Shown here piece after piece: positions 12,773-24,996 of a stretch of DNA of 64,000 nt (its first letter is position 1; each line of letters begins with the position of its first letter). Below the pieces are notes generated by a model. It had not been told where the DNA came from, did not search any database, and saw only the letters and a program-made list of their open reading frames with translations. The translations under genes were made by a program, and so were the position numbers. Source of the DNA: Adineta vaga (Eukaryota > Rotifera); contig CP075494.1 in assembly GCA_021613535.1 (NCBI GenBank), positions 7,378,001 through 7,442,000 of the forward strand. Direction: 5' to 3'.

Positions 12773-13303
12773 TCATTTGTGTTCAACCCAAACCTTAGCA
12801 TCTTCCCAGTGCCCTGTTGGTTTGCCTGATTTGCAGCAAACACCTAAACAGCAGCATATGCAAAGTAAAAACAAAATACCGATAACAATACCAGCGATAG
12901 CACCACCAGACAATGTACTATCTGAACTTGTAGTCGAATAGGTGTTAGCCGCTCTACCAATAATACTAACACCAGCTCTTCCTAAAATCAATCCATATGA
13001 GACTGTTGAATTCGGTATGTATGTGATGTTATTTGTCACGCTGACAGCGTAGTGGTATTCGTTGTAGCAACAGCAGATGTTTCGTCAACTATGATTTGTT
13101 GTGGTGTTGTTTTGGATAAAGTCGATGATTCCAACTCAGTCACTTCGTTGCTAACTGTGATAAGAGTTGGAACTGCATTAACTGAAACTGCCAAGAGAAA
13201 ACCTAAACATATCAACGTTCATATATTTTTGTGTTATTATTTTCTACTCACCTAAGAAAATGATGACTGTTTGTAATCCACCGATTGAATAAATGAAATG
13301 CAT
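12773..13303 (-). CDS. Small type I membrane protein, frame broken by 1 nt in this sequence (copy A of tandem pair)
   Basis: Exon 13303-13252 gives MHFIYSIGGLQTVIIFL; exon about 13202-12773 continues the signal peptide (LLAVSVNA) and a short Thr/Ser-rich ectodomain. A 25-residue membrane helix follows (GGAIAGIVIGILFLLCICCC), then a tail ending GHWEDAKVWVEHK. The signal-peptide frame runs into TGA near 13037-13045, while the membrane segment lies in another frame starting exactly there. Alignment with copy B shows copy A one base short at this point (TCA-GC-GTG against TCA-AGG-GTG). An alternative is a ~95-nt intron with a weak GTTGGA donor, which would restore the frame. Family unknown; overall shape is a small glycosylated type I surface protein. 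A TATA box lies upstream. Confidence 0.5.
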
Positions 13304-15169
13304 AGTTGTGTGTACGTATAGAGTGATTGTTTAAGTGATGAATGCTTGGTTTTAATCCGCTTTTTATAGCATAAGACATTGTTGTGGTAACCGTTGTTTA
13401 AGGGAAAAACCAAGATGTATTGTTTTATAGAGACAAAAGTTTTACACCATGTACTTGTGTAATGTTTGTGGATGATTCGAAAATCACACGAATTGCGCCG
13501 TTAAAGCGTGACTGGAAGCAATGAAAAGTATTATTTTATGATTTAAAACGAATTCGTCGAAACTTCCCCAGCAAAATTTCGTAGAGAAAGAACTGAATTG
13601 GAAAAAAAACATCACCATAACGTACAAATCTTTTTCTTTCTAAGAAAATAAAAAAGACTTCAACTTTATTTTGTCAGTTTCATACTATGCAGACTTGAGT
13701 CAAGTTGGTAGATTCTGTTATGAATGACATTCATGATGACAAGATGCACTGGTCATTCATTGATATTTAAATCTTATTTTTCATATTAAAGAGACTTCAC
13801 CATGTTAAATTGTAATTCCATAGGTAAGAGTCGGCAAAATGTTATTATTGTGCGAATGAACTCAGTTTTGATTGCGTTATGAGTGAGAAAAGGATTCTAT
13901 ACTATTCCTTGGAATGGTACCACAGTATTATTGTTCTAACACAGTAGAAAATTATAAGATATACAGAAAAAACTAACATGTGGAAAAGAAAAATATAATT
14001 GTTTAATAAAAAATTCCGAAACCAACAACATTTGCTGCACTAGAAATATCTATTCTATCATCAACATTCGACTGTTCTAGAATCTTTTGGTGAATTCAGA
14101 AGTAAAACTTGAAACCGCCTCGACGACAACCAGTAGAAATAGATTCATAAAGAACAAAAAAAACCTTTTCCAAGACACATTCATTTATAATCGTGATCTG
14201 TAACTCACTAAAAGAGATATAGTGAGCATCATCAAGATTGTGTATCAAATCAAACTAATCGTAGCTTTAGAATAACTTAGTATGACAAGCTCACGTTGAA
14301 TCTCAGGTTTGGTCGTACAGAAACTATTGGTTCAATATTGGTTTCCAGCAAATGTGTCACTCGGAAAGTTTCTTTTCTTATTTTTCATATTTAATGAAAT
14401 GTAATGCAAAAACAGAAATTTTCATAGAAATCAGGGGACTCAGTAATGTAAATATTCTTCTGAGGACGTTTTCGATTCTCAGAAATTTCAATAGTCTGAT
14501 GGTTACAAAGAGGAAAAAACGCTGTAAGTTGAAAAACAATCTTCACTTAAATTTATGTTTTTGTTGAGTCATGACACCTGATTCAGTAAAAAGTAACAGA
14601 GTATTTATTATTTTTTGCCTTATTCTAATATTTAAATTTCTACATAGCTAATGAATAATAAGTAAATCAATAACATGAAAGAAGTTCCGAATCAATCAAT
14701 AAACTCATCAGACGCAAAACTAGAAAAAGAATATGCTTCTTTCTCCATAGATTGATATTATAATAGCTATTTGCTTGATTTATGAATATTAAAAGGTTTT
14801 CGAAAATAAATACACAAACACATGTCTATCAATAAAATAAACCAAGGTTTGCAGAAAAAAAGGGTACAATACGACCTATTTAATAAAAAGCAATCGAGTA
14901 GTTGATAAACTAATATCTCACAGAGACTTCAAAATCGTATTTGCGCACAATATATTCGACAATACAGTTCAATATGGATGTTCATTTAAAATTTGTACTT
15001 CACATTTATGACTGTGATTAATCTTTGTCCAAAGATATTAAGCAGAGAGCATTTCAAATTTGTGAAACTGATTTGAAAACTTCGTTAGTAATTAAAAATC
15101 TGCGTTATTGTATGTATAGAACTAGCGATGTTGAACAATTATAGAAGATTTAAAATCATATAATAGAAC
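13304..15169. other. Spacer between tandem membrane-protein copies
   Basis: About 1.9 kb of AT-rich sequence with no convincing exon on either strand. It includes the promoter of copy A. No third copy of the membrane protein was recognised here. Confidence 0.45.
13360..13368 (-). promoter_or_regulatory. TATA box of membrane protein copy A
   Basis: TATAAAAAG on the minus strand 57 bp upstream of the start codon. The same element in similar surroundings (AATGTCT...TATAAAAAG) lies upstream of copy B, so it was duplicated with the gene. Confidence 0.6.
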
Positions 15170-15535
15170 TTAGATAGCAATTCCAGCAATGGTACTGCTA
15201 GAATATCCATCTCCATCTGCGACTGTTGAATCTGGTATGAATGCGATATCATTTGTCACCCTTGATACTCTAATGATATTAATTATATAAGCAGATATTT
15301 TATTAGATCTTCCATCGGTCACTGTATGCTGCAGTGTCGATTGGAACGAAGTGAGTGCTTCCAACTTAGTCACTTTGTTGCTGACTGTGGTAGGATGCGG
15401 AGCTGCATTCACTAACACTATCAAGTAAACATCTACATACAAGTGAAATGTTTGAACAATCATTCACCTTTTCTGGTCATCTCAACTCACTTAAAAGAGT
15501 GATGATAATTCATAATCGCACGAATAGAATGCGTA
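15170..15535 (-). pseudogene. Decayed paralogue of the small type I membrane protein (copy B)
   Basis: Similar to copy A along its length: the ectodomain LVNAAPHPTTVSNKVTKLEA matches VNAVPTLITVSNEVTELES, and RVTNDIAFIPDSTV matches VTNNITYIPNSTV. Three changes argue for decay. The position of the copy A start codon is ACG (about 15530). The first exon drifts out of frame before its GTGAGT donor. The frame stops at STIAGIAI, just as the membrane helix should begin, so the anchor and tail are lost. The promoter TATA element is still recognisable. A re-started short secreted product is possible but not supported. Confidence 0.6.
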
Positions 15536-15590
15536 ATTTTGTCCAAATGTAGAATAATCGTAAATACCAGGAATAACTGATTTTCGTGCT

Positions 15591-15599
15591 CTTTTTATA
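15591..15599 (-). promoter_or_regulatory. TATA-like element upstream of copy B
   Basis: TATAAAAAG on the minus strand in the position equivalent to the copy A TATA box, with similar flanking bases. Confidence 0.45.
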
Positions 15600-17721
15600 A
15601 TGTGAGACATTGTTGTAGTAATCGTTGAAATTGGTGAAGAGTTTTTCGACATTTTTACAGAGAAAACATTTATGAGGTATTTCCTATGATAGAATGAATG
15701 ATCAATTGGGAATATACACAAGATCAACACTCGTAATACATTCTTTTAGAAATGCCATAAACATTGTAGAATGAGCGAGTTTCCAAGAAAGTAATATTTG
15801 TTGAGAAAATGTTGATTGAACTTTATTCATTTCTTACAACGAGAAATCAGATACTGTGGACTTTCTCTTTCTCATCGATTTAATTATTCAGTTATGATTA
15901 AATTTTGGGGAAATACCAAGAACTATGACACATATTTACACAGCAGTCAAAATTCTAAAAAAAATAACATTACTATATTAAAAACTTGTTCTCAGAATTC
16001 TGATGTGTGTGATGGATCGTTTGTAACAATCGAAATAGTGATATCTTTGTTTAAGATTAATCAAATACGAAGAGATTATCATTCTGTAGATCTAGTTAAC
16101 TATTAATAAGATTTTAATTTTAAATTTTATCGTTCCTTTAGAATATATTCAAACTTTGAACAGAGATAATAGTATTTGATAACTTTCTGTATGTCAAGAT
16201 ACGATTGCAAATTTTGATGAAGTAAGAAAGAAGAAGTCTATTGAATCATTTTTAATGCATGAGAATTCTTTCTCGGAAGAAACTTATATTCATTTGTTGA
16301 CTCTTTGTAAATGTTGGAAAAACAGTCCATAGTTAAACTAGTATTGATATTGATCAAATATAATATTACATCATATTACTTTCTCCTATGAAAAAATATA
16401 CTTTGCTATTGATTTTGTGGAATCAGACAATATGATAATAAATATAGATGTAAAAACCGTTTCATTGTATGTGAGTTTATTGTGTTAATATTACTTCAAG
16501 TAATACAAGTCATAGATATCGTTATTTGAACGGTTTAAATGTGTACAATTCATGAACTTTGCCCGGCTTATGAGTATATTGTTGTAGAATGAGCAGCACT
16601 TTTAGCTGAGTTTCCATTTGAAAATTAATTTAATAATCGTTCGCAGTGACATGAAACAATTGTCAAAACGCAAACGTTTTGTGTTCTTTTTCCTCAAGCG
16701 TTCATACTACGTCCTTTTAAATTTTCTGAAACACTGTTTCCTGAAATATTTTATATTAAAATACTATTATAAACTCTCACATAATGAGAAAAATATTAAC
16801 AACAAGTGTAAAATCTTTACTCATTTCTAATTACATCGTAAAGATTATAATAGATGTATATACTTTTATGTCTTGATTCTTTTGCTAATAAATTCCTGGG
16901 TTCTATCTTTCAATAAAAGCTTTACAGTTAGACAGTCTCTATACTCTTTGACCGTGATATTTCTTTGTTTAGTTTATCCTAATCTTGTAAATATTGATCT
17001 AAATGAAGGAACTTATACCAAACAAGGCAAATTAGTTGCAAAGCAATAGACGCGAAATAATATAGATTCAAATTACTATTTTTATATCTAGATCTTTCGA
17101 GTTTTATTCGAATTGATGTATATAATCATAGAGAGAGAGAAAGGACACAAGGTTTTTTTTTCATCTATTTTAATGAATATATTTTAAAAGAATTAAGTAG
17201 AACTGTCATAGTAAATATTCATTTCTTTTTCAATTAAATGGAATGAAATTGCACTCTTGTTTATTCAGAATATAATCATAATAATAGAAGCACTAGATAA
17301 AATATTCTGATAAGGAGACAATGACGATGATGTTCGGATTCATATCGTCTTACATCTATATGTGAAACATCTTCCTTCCTCTTTTCCGATTGAGATTTAT
17401 AAGGTCACATGATATGACTAAATGTATAATTTTGGATTAACAATTTAGACATATGATTTAACGTTCTACACCTTTATTTTTTCTTCTTCGAAATGATATG
17501 TTACATATTGAGTATACTTAACGATTCTTCTGCTTGTATTATGTTAGTTAGATTTGAAAGTCTCAATTATAAGCACATCCGTCTCTTTCGACATCTATAT
17601 AACGATATAAATACAATAGTTTTGTCCTTACAGTCTACACGTAAGAGCAAAAGAACGACTCGAAAGGCAATAGAGTCTATTATCTTTGCAGCACCATCGC
17701 CTTCATCACATCTGTTTCCAT

Positions 17722-17741
17722 TCGCGCGCACGCGCGCACGC
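17722..17741. repeat. Alternating CG/CA run
   Basis: CGCGCGCACGCGCGCACGC-type run, unusual in this AT-rich window; alternating purine-pyrimidine sequence of the sort that can adopt Z-DNA. Confidence 0.8.
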
Positions 17742-18170
17742 TCTTACATGTTCGGCTACTGCAACGGCAAAATTCTCTCATTCCACACACACATACACAT
17801 CTCTTTTTCTCTTCTTTCTTGTTGTGAAGATGAAACACAGAAAAAAATAGGCTCGATGTTTCTCCGTTTTTTCCTCCTTCTACTAGTAGTAAGTAAATTC
17901 TTCTACTCAAGTTAGACATTATACACTAAAAAAGCTTTCAGTTTCTTGTGCATATTAATTTTTTTCATACTAGTATTTGAAAAGAGGATTTATGTTAATA
18001 AAATTTTTGTATGACGATAGAAAATTTAATAGAGTTTTACAAAGGTTTCTCATTATGATATGCCTTTGTATATTTTTTTTGGGTAGAAAGTGTTTATATT
18101 CTTCTCTTTTTTTCTCTCTCATTCTCTTTTTCTCTATGATTCTTGGCTGTCTAATGAGCGCACATATAAA

Positions 18171-18200
18171 TAGAGAAAGAGCAAGAGAGAGAGAAAGAAA
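18171..18200. repeat. GA-rich tract
   Basis: Purine-only run of GAGA and GAAA units. Confidence 0.8.
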
Positions 18201-18498
18201 GCAATGGCGTCGTTATCCAGATTCGTACTCGTGCGCTCGTTCGATAGCTTATTTGACATTCTCTCATTTTTCTCCTCTCGCTCTCCCTTATTCATAAGTG
18301 AATAATAGATAGAAGTAAACCGACGACGATTACAACCACTGCAGGCTTGAAATACTATATATCTCGTATGCATTGGTCGTCGTTAAAAAGGAGAGAGAAA
18401 AAAGTCGTGTATGCTTGCGCATACATACGCGATAGGCAAAAAGAATAGAAGAAAAACGCGTCCGTTTGCTTACTTGCTCGCTCGCTCTCTTATCGTAT

Positions 18499-18533
18499 GT
18501 GTCTGTGTGTGTGTGTGTGTGTGCGCGCGCGCG
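18499..18533. repeat. (TG)n(CG)n microsatellite
   Basis: Uninterrupted alternation of TG units passing into CG units. Confidence 0.9.
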
Positions 18534-18874
18534 ATTCATTTTTTACGAACAAGCGTGCGAGCACAAATGGTCATGTACGTATCATGATGGTATGCAAGAT
18601 GTATTAAGAAGGAGAAAAGGTTGGAAGGGGAAAGAGGGAGAGCGAAAGCGAAAGCGAGAAGAGTAGAGAAAACACAAGCAAAACGATCGCGTCATTTGAA
18701 GTCTTCTATCTGTTGTTGTCGATGATCATCAACAATACAGTGAAAAAAGGAAACAAAGAAAAAGATTGAAAACTGTTAGCACATTATATAGAACTATTAC
18801 TATAGTAGTCTTTTTTTGATAGAGAACAGCAGGACGTCAATTAATGCTTTAATATATACCTTAACACACTTTTA

Positions 18875-18891
18875 CTCTCTCTCTCTCTCTC
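18875..18891. repeat. (CT)n microsatellite
   Basis: CT dinucleotide run in a pyrimidine-rich stretch. Confidence 0.85.
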
Positions 18892-19887
18892 GCTTTCTCC
18901 TTCTTCCTTCTCACTTTATATTTAATAGCATTCACTCTATGGCATGAAACGACATAGTAACTAAATAAATGACCAGGGGTTAAAATAAACTTTTCAAAAA
19001 ATTGACAGTACAAATCTCAATTCGATTATTTAAGAAAACGAATATAAAAGAAAAGGCGACCTTTCATGTACTGTCTATACTGTATCTTTCTATTATATAA
19101 GAAAAGAAGTATCGGCACATTGACCTTGTTAGATGTCATAAATAGACTTACGATAGCTCACACCTATAAAAGATCAACAGTCGTTGTTGTTGTTTTTATT
19201 GAATTCTTCTTCAGAAGATTGTTCATCATGTGATATTTAATATTTTGTAAAAACAACTCTCATCTCTCTCTTTCTTCTTTATTGTAATAAATATTCATGG
19301 TATGATGTATAATGGGAGAAAAAAGAGCATATACATGTTTCTTTTATTAGTATTTTATACTACGGGCTAAAATTCAACTGCAAAAAACGCTTTATTTAAT
19401 GTACTTAGATTAGATTACCTTTTAGAGACTTTTTACTTCTCGTTTTTTTCTTCACTTTTCTTGTATTTCTAAGATGTCCTTCAGCGATATAGTTTCGGTT
19501 TATTTCTCCCCTGGATAAATTGATTTTATTTCTTCTTTCTATCTATCTATGAGAAAACAAAACAACGTAACAAGCACGAAAGGGAAAAGAAAAATCTTCA
19601 TCACCACGTGAATCTTTCGTCGCCTAAATGTATACATACAGAATGAAAAAAAAGAGGAAAAAGTAATCGGGGTAGTTCATTCATTCATCGTCCAAATTCG
19701 GCCGAGCAAATTTTCGATGTACATGTTGATTTTCAGTCAGTCAGTCATCTTCTAGTAGTAGTTAATCATAGTATGTGTGTGTATGTATATATACGTAAGC
19801 GAATGCATTTCTCTTTTTTTCTATCTTTGAAATTTTGCAAAAGGAAAGAAAAAAGAAAATCTGGACGTTTTTATGTTTCTAGATTCG

Positions 19888-22800
19888 ATGAATCGACCTC
19901 TTTTTCGAGCACGAAATCTTGATCCGAGTAAACGTATCCGATTGCTCGTCGACCAACATGATGATAATAATAATGATCTTAAAAATTCATCAACACAGTC
20001 AACTTCTAGTAACAATCTTCTTGTTTCTCTTGCATCCACAACCACAGCTCAACAGTCAACCGCATCGGCTCCTCAATTGCCACAACGATGTGCACCTCAA
20101 ATGCCTTTTGTGTCAGGAATGGAACGAGAAGAAGAAGCGGTAGATACTTGTTTTATTTCTATATTCAATGATGACATATGAAAGTCAGCTGGTTTATATG
20201 ATCTCAGAACAAATATTGACTTTTCGTACTATGTGCTGATTCATTCAGAATATAATTTAAAATCAGGATCAAACGAATTCGATAGAAAATTGAGTTTGTT
20301 TGTTTTTCGTGAGAAAAGAAAAATCGTTCATCGTCATCGATACTAACAAACTAGAGCGTTTTCTTCTAGGAATATCATCTTCAAAGTGCTCTCGATGCTC
20401 AACGTCGTCTTGGTTCAGCTAAAATTCGTGCTGTTCCAATTCCAAATCTTTATCAAGATCCAAATAGTCAGTCGATATATCCAGCTAATGTTGAATTACC
20501 TAAACAACTTATTCGTCTACAACGTATAGAATTATTCTCTTCATAGATTGTTTCTATTTTGTCAATATATTCTATTGTTTTGCTAGCTTTACAACTTGAA
20601 TCTGATGAACCTGAATATGATATGGATGAAATTGACCAGACATGGTTCACGAAATCAGCACGAACGACATGTCCAGAACTAACCTTTTTGGAATACGAAA
20701 GTATTATTGATAAACTTGAGAATGCAAGTACGCGAACACTTGTTTCGTTGGATGAAGCACGAACATTGTTTGCATCAGCAATTCCATCTCTTACCAATGA
20801 TTTACATATAAAAACTGTCTATAATTTTTGGCATGAACGACGAACAATACGGGTACATTTTCCTAAGTATAAATTATCTTTAAAAGAACATCGAGATCTC
20901 CAACACATTAAAATATTTGTTAATGTGTTTGAAAATAGTGTATCATATTTTAGCGTTTGTTTTTTTGTTCTTCTTTTCTCAAACATAATTAGGACAAACG
21001 ATTGAAACCACGTTTACTCACAGAACGTGATATCAAAGAAGAAAAAGGCAAACATCATCCATATGTTGCTTTTCGACGGCGTGTAGAAAAAATGACTACA
21101 CGAAAAGTAAAAAAATCCACATCTAGAATAGAACAACTCTATTATTAATTGATATTTATCTTCTTCATAGAATCGAAAGAATGATGAGCAAGCCTATCTG
21201 TCTATGCTCAAATTAAAAGCTAATTTCGAAGCCGTCGTGTAAGTTAATTTCATTATTTAATACAAAATTTTTATGAATTTTCCTTCTCTATGAAATGAAT
21301 AGGAAGTTAACAAATATGATCAAACTACGTGAAACAACCAAAGCATCGTGGCTGGAATGTGCACTATCAATTTTCCAAGCACGGTACGCTGTCTGTCCAC
21401 CCATCGTCGGTGGCAACCGGAGAGTCTCGCTTAGGGAACTCTGTGTGTTGTCTGCCTTTTTATTCTATGCTCGTCCAGATGTGAATCGAAATCGGATGAT
21501 GAAACAACATCACCTTCATCGTTGTCGAACAATTCAGATCGATCTCATCATCATCATCATGCTCGTTCCCATTTGAAAACATCCTTATTGATGAATAGTA
21601 ATCAGAATTTGACGTCTGCTCAACATCAACAATTACTAGCACAATTGATTCGTATTGAAAATCATAAAAAGAATCATTTGTCGACATCATCATTAGCTAG
21701 TCTACTACGCCTATTCAATCACGATCATTATCCATTGATCCTAATGATTCATTACAACAGAAAATTAAACGTTTTAAAACTTCACATAAAAAGACTAATC
21801 ATGTAAGTTTATCTCAAATATTTACTGATGATTTGTATTTTGATGAATATTATTCTTTAGACCGATAAATTGACACAATTGTTGTCATCACCAACAACAT
21901 CAAATATATATCATATGGGATCACAGTCATCCTCTATCATACCACAATCACTTCTCGAACGATTGTCACCATCAAATGTTGTTTATTCACCGACACAACA
22001 ACAACAACAACAAAGTGGTCGACGTCGTCTAAAAAATTCTCTCCAAGGGACAATTAAACCAGGAAAAACTCATCGAAATCTAACGTCAACTGATTTGTGG
22101 TCCCTAGCAGAGAGTACACCAGGAGGTGCAGTCTTGCTTAAAGCTCAACTTCTTGAAGCAGCAAGAAAATGGCAACAAAAAGAAGTATGTTTAAATTCTC
22201 ATAATGAAATACATTTTCTATCGATGAGTTCTTTTAGGAGCTTGAAAATAGCACGAATCGACGTGTTCTATTGCAAGATGGTTCATCTGTATTATCGAAT
22301 ACAAATGAAAGTTTAAGTAGTAGACTGGATGGAATAGGAACGAGTATTGATGATGATGATGATGAACAAGAAGCAACAACTGATCCTTGGCAATTTCGAC
22401 CTAAACTTGGATGCAGATATCTGAAGGTAGATACTTATTTATTAATGATCTATCGAAATATTCATTTTCTTTTCTAGCCAATTGATCAGGATCAACAACA
22501 GCGTGTTTCATCTCAACGTTCCAGTTTTTCATCATATCACTCTGTCGCTTGTTCTAATGGTATTCATTATGGCAAGCGACGCGTACGAATTGGTCGGGGC
22601 GGAAGGTATGAATATTATCCTTTTTTTTTCTCGATCAGATATAATATGTATTGAATATTGAAAAAAAAAATTGTAATTTAGATTGCTCTATGATCGACGC
22701 ATTGAACAAGAAAATAATGATTCGATCGATGAAACTATACCTTCCTTATCAACAGTCAAATCACATTTTACAGACAAGTATGTTTTGATATTCAAGGTAA

Positions 22801-23525
22801 GTATGTTATGACATTTAAACTGTTTTTCTTTTTTCTTTAGATCTGTGCTATGGCAACTATCATCACAACCAGCATTAACTGAATCCTATACTTTACATTC
22901 ACATTTAAACGTTCAAAATCATACGATATCATTAGCACATCATTATCAATCGAAATCAACAACATCAAATGCGATTCATTTGAACAATTCATTCGATCAT
23001 GTAAATAATTTGAATTCATTAATAGAATCCAATACAGATGGTAAACATAAACCATCAACATCGATCGAACTTGATCATTCATATTCATGTTCATCTCGTC
23101 ATGTTAATCAAGCACTATTGACACTCGTTGAACCAGAACCACCATCACCTTCAACTTCACCACTACCACCTCTGTTATTACCTTCAACAACTGCTATATC
23201 AACACCTCAACAGATCATGCTAATATCAACACCACCTACCCCACCATCATCATCTTCATCGTTGATGATACATAATAATGATATAGAAAGTTCGCAACAA
23301 CAACAACAACAACAACCATTTTATAACAAATCATCATCCACATCATATGTTTTATCTCAGTCAACACCATATTTTCCATCACATATCGTTCCATCTACAC
23401 CACCACCTTCATCACCATCATCATCATGTGCTCTGGTTCAATTTGTTCAACTTCATCGTATACTTCCAACGACTAAAACCCATAGTTTTGCATCATCAAA
23501 ACCGGTGACTACCTCCGATTCTTGA
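19888..23525 (+). CDS. EPC1: Enhancer of polycomb homologue (NuA4/TIP60 subunit), with apparent 1-nt frameshift
   Basis: Twelve exons: 19888-20139, 20370-20523, 20587-20852, 20993-21106, 21171-21238, 21303-21383, 21479-21802, 21861-22184, 22238-22426, 22478-22605, 22682-22777, 22841-23525 (about 893 residues; human EPC1 836). EPC scaffolds the NuA4/TIP60 histone acetyltransferase. The N-terminal EPcA domain is clear: MNRPLFRARNLDPSKR, then APQMPFVSGMEREEEAEYHL, SIYPANVELPKQLIRLQP, HPYVAFRRRVEKM and TRKNRKNDEQAYLSMLKL. The start at 19888 aligns with the family Met; an in-frame ATG lies at 19873. The C-terminal half is Ser/Thr/Gln/His-rich. Within exon 21479-21802 the frame entering (through a His5 run and LAQLIRIENHKK) is not the frame leaving (DPNDSLQQKIKRFKTSHKK); the switch is near 21701. 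All other joins are clean. Confidence 0.88.
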
Positions 23526-24531
23526 TACATATATGTATACATATATCTGTCTGGTTGGTTTTTATTATTATTCTGGATTCACATATTCTTTTCTTTTCAT
23601 GTGTATGCGCGCATGCGCGTGTGTATATTTATTCTTGTGTTTTTCCCGCTCGCGAGTTTGGTTTGTTTGTTTGTTGTTTCATTTTTTTCTGCTCATCATG
23701 ATCATCTTCTTTTTTATGTACGTTCTTTTGTGTGTATGTGTGTCGATTATTTGTTCTTCATTTAAGATCGAGTAGTAGAGATGCTCGATATTATTTCGAA
23801 TAAGAAAATAGATTGATCACACATACAAAAAAAAGAAAGAAAGAAAGAAAGACCCATGAAAACTTGAAAGCGATTCATTCAAGGATCAATATTTAACGAG
23901 CGAATTTGAAAAATTTCTTCAAATGTTACTTATAATTTAAGGTTATAACCTTCAATCAGAGTTATTTTCACAAGTACGTATGTATTGAACAAGTCATTAG
24001 TGTAAGAACCATTATCGTTCTGTCCTAAGACATTGCAAATGAAAAGATCATTGAATAATGATTCGAATAAGAACTGAGATTCTTCTACTAAAATTAGTTT
24101 GTTAATAAGAGTGAAGAGAAAAAAAAACCCTTGTATATTATTAATCATGCATACTATTTCCTATTTCTTCGTTCGATTGATAACCGTAAAAAAAGCTCGT
24201 TAATTACTATTGTGAAAATATTTTTTAACATGAAAAAAATGGACTTGAAGAAGAATATACATTACTGCATATGTATCTTATCCAGCAAGGTCAAATTGAG
24301 GATATGAAAATTGATATACAATAAATCATAAACAAATAGAAAATTTAGCCTTCTTAAAAGATCTCCTGATTGAAAGAGATTTTACTTTTCATCGATAATT
24401 TCGTGCTTTTCTTTTTAATAACTATAATGTATGTATATATGGCAAAACATTTTAAATAAAGAGAAGAAATAATATCGTATGTATAATATGTACGTAAAAA
24501 AAGGAGAAAAAAAAACGAAACGAAAAAATCT
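23526..24531. other. Intergenic gap between convergent EPC and Akirin
   Basis: Contains the 3' UTRs. TG/CG-alternating sequence near 23600-23625 and a GAAA run near 23830-23850. No coding signal. Confidence 0.5.
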
Positions 24532-24996
24532 TTATGAGATATAAGTAAAATCTTCAATGGATGTATTGTCCGATTCTTGTGCTTGACCAAATTGAAATAA
24601 TTTGTGTTTCGATGGATTTCGATGAATATTATCATGTGAATATCTCACAAATTGTTCGTATTGTTCATTACGTTTATTAGCTAATAATTGTTCATACTGT
24701 TCACGTATGGATTTATCTTGTTCACGTAAAAGACGAGCACACATTTGAGCAGTTTGAATGTAAGTAAACATTGGTTTATCATCGGCCGTTGTTGATGATG
24801 ATGATTTGATTGCTTGTTTGTTCGTAGGTGAGGATGTAAATATAGATGATTGCTTCGAAGGTGATGATGGAGTGTTGTTTAATGTAAATGGCGTTGTTGT
24901 TGTTGTTGGTAATTTCAACTCGGCTCGTTTACGTTTAACACCCTGTTCAACAGGATCAAATTCGAGAGAACGTTTGAGTGATGCAACTGCCAACAT
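24532..24996 (-). CDS. AKIRIN: Akirin (nuclear transcription cofactor)
   Basis: Single-exon gene of 154 residues. Akirins are small nuclear proteins that link transcription factors to chromatin remodellers in immune and muscle gene expression. Visible family features are the N-terminal LKRSLEFDP, the nuclear-localisation cluster VKRKRAEL at residues 20-27, a disordered Thr/Ser-rich middle, and the conserved C-terminal helix region (KPMFTYIQTAQMCARLLREQ, then REQYEQLLANKRNEQYEQFV). The C-terminal tripeptide is YIS, against YVS in vertebrates. The middle is shorter than in human akirins (about 190-200 residues). It is divergent from UTP25; a TATATATATAA sequence lies about 100 bp upstream of the start. 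Confidence 0.92.
   Translation of the reverse strand: MLAVASLKRSLEFDPVEQGVKRKRAELKLPTTTTTPFTLNNTPSSPSKQSSIFTSSPTNKQAIKSSSSTTADDKPMFTYIQTAQMCARLLREQDKSIREQYEQLLANKRNEQYEQFVRYSHDNIHRNPSKHKLFQFGQAQESDNTSIEDFTYIS

Larger units (their letters stand above)
15600..19887. other. 4.3-kb repeat-rich intergenic region upstream of EPC
   Basis: No convincing gene. The first half is plain AT-rich sequence. From about 17.1 to 19.3 kb it is dense in microsatellites and GA/CT strand-asymmetric tracts, with alternating purine-pyrimidine runs at 17722-17741 and 18499-18533. Open frames at 15816-16106, 16618-16830 and 17493-18666 are low-complexity or built on these repeats. Part of it is probably promoter or 5' UTR of the downstream EPC gene. 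Confidence 0.5.

Noticed and set aside
15816-16106. 96-codon open frame
   Set aside because: No domain, no conserved pattern and no plausible promoter or exons around it.
17493-18666. Several overlapping frames on both strands
   Set aside because: Built on GA/CT and CG repeats (Arg/Glu or Ser/Leu/Phe runs); mirror frames on both strands are the usual artefact of purine tracts.
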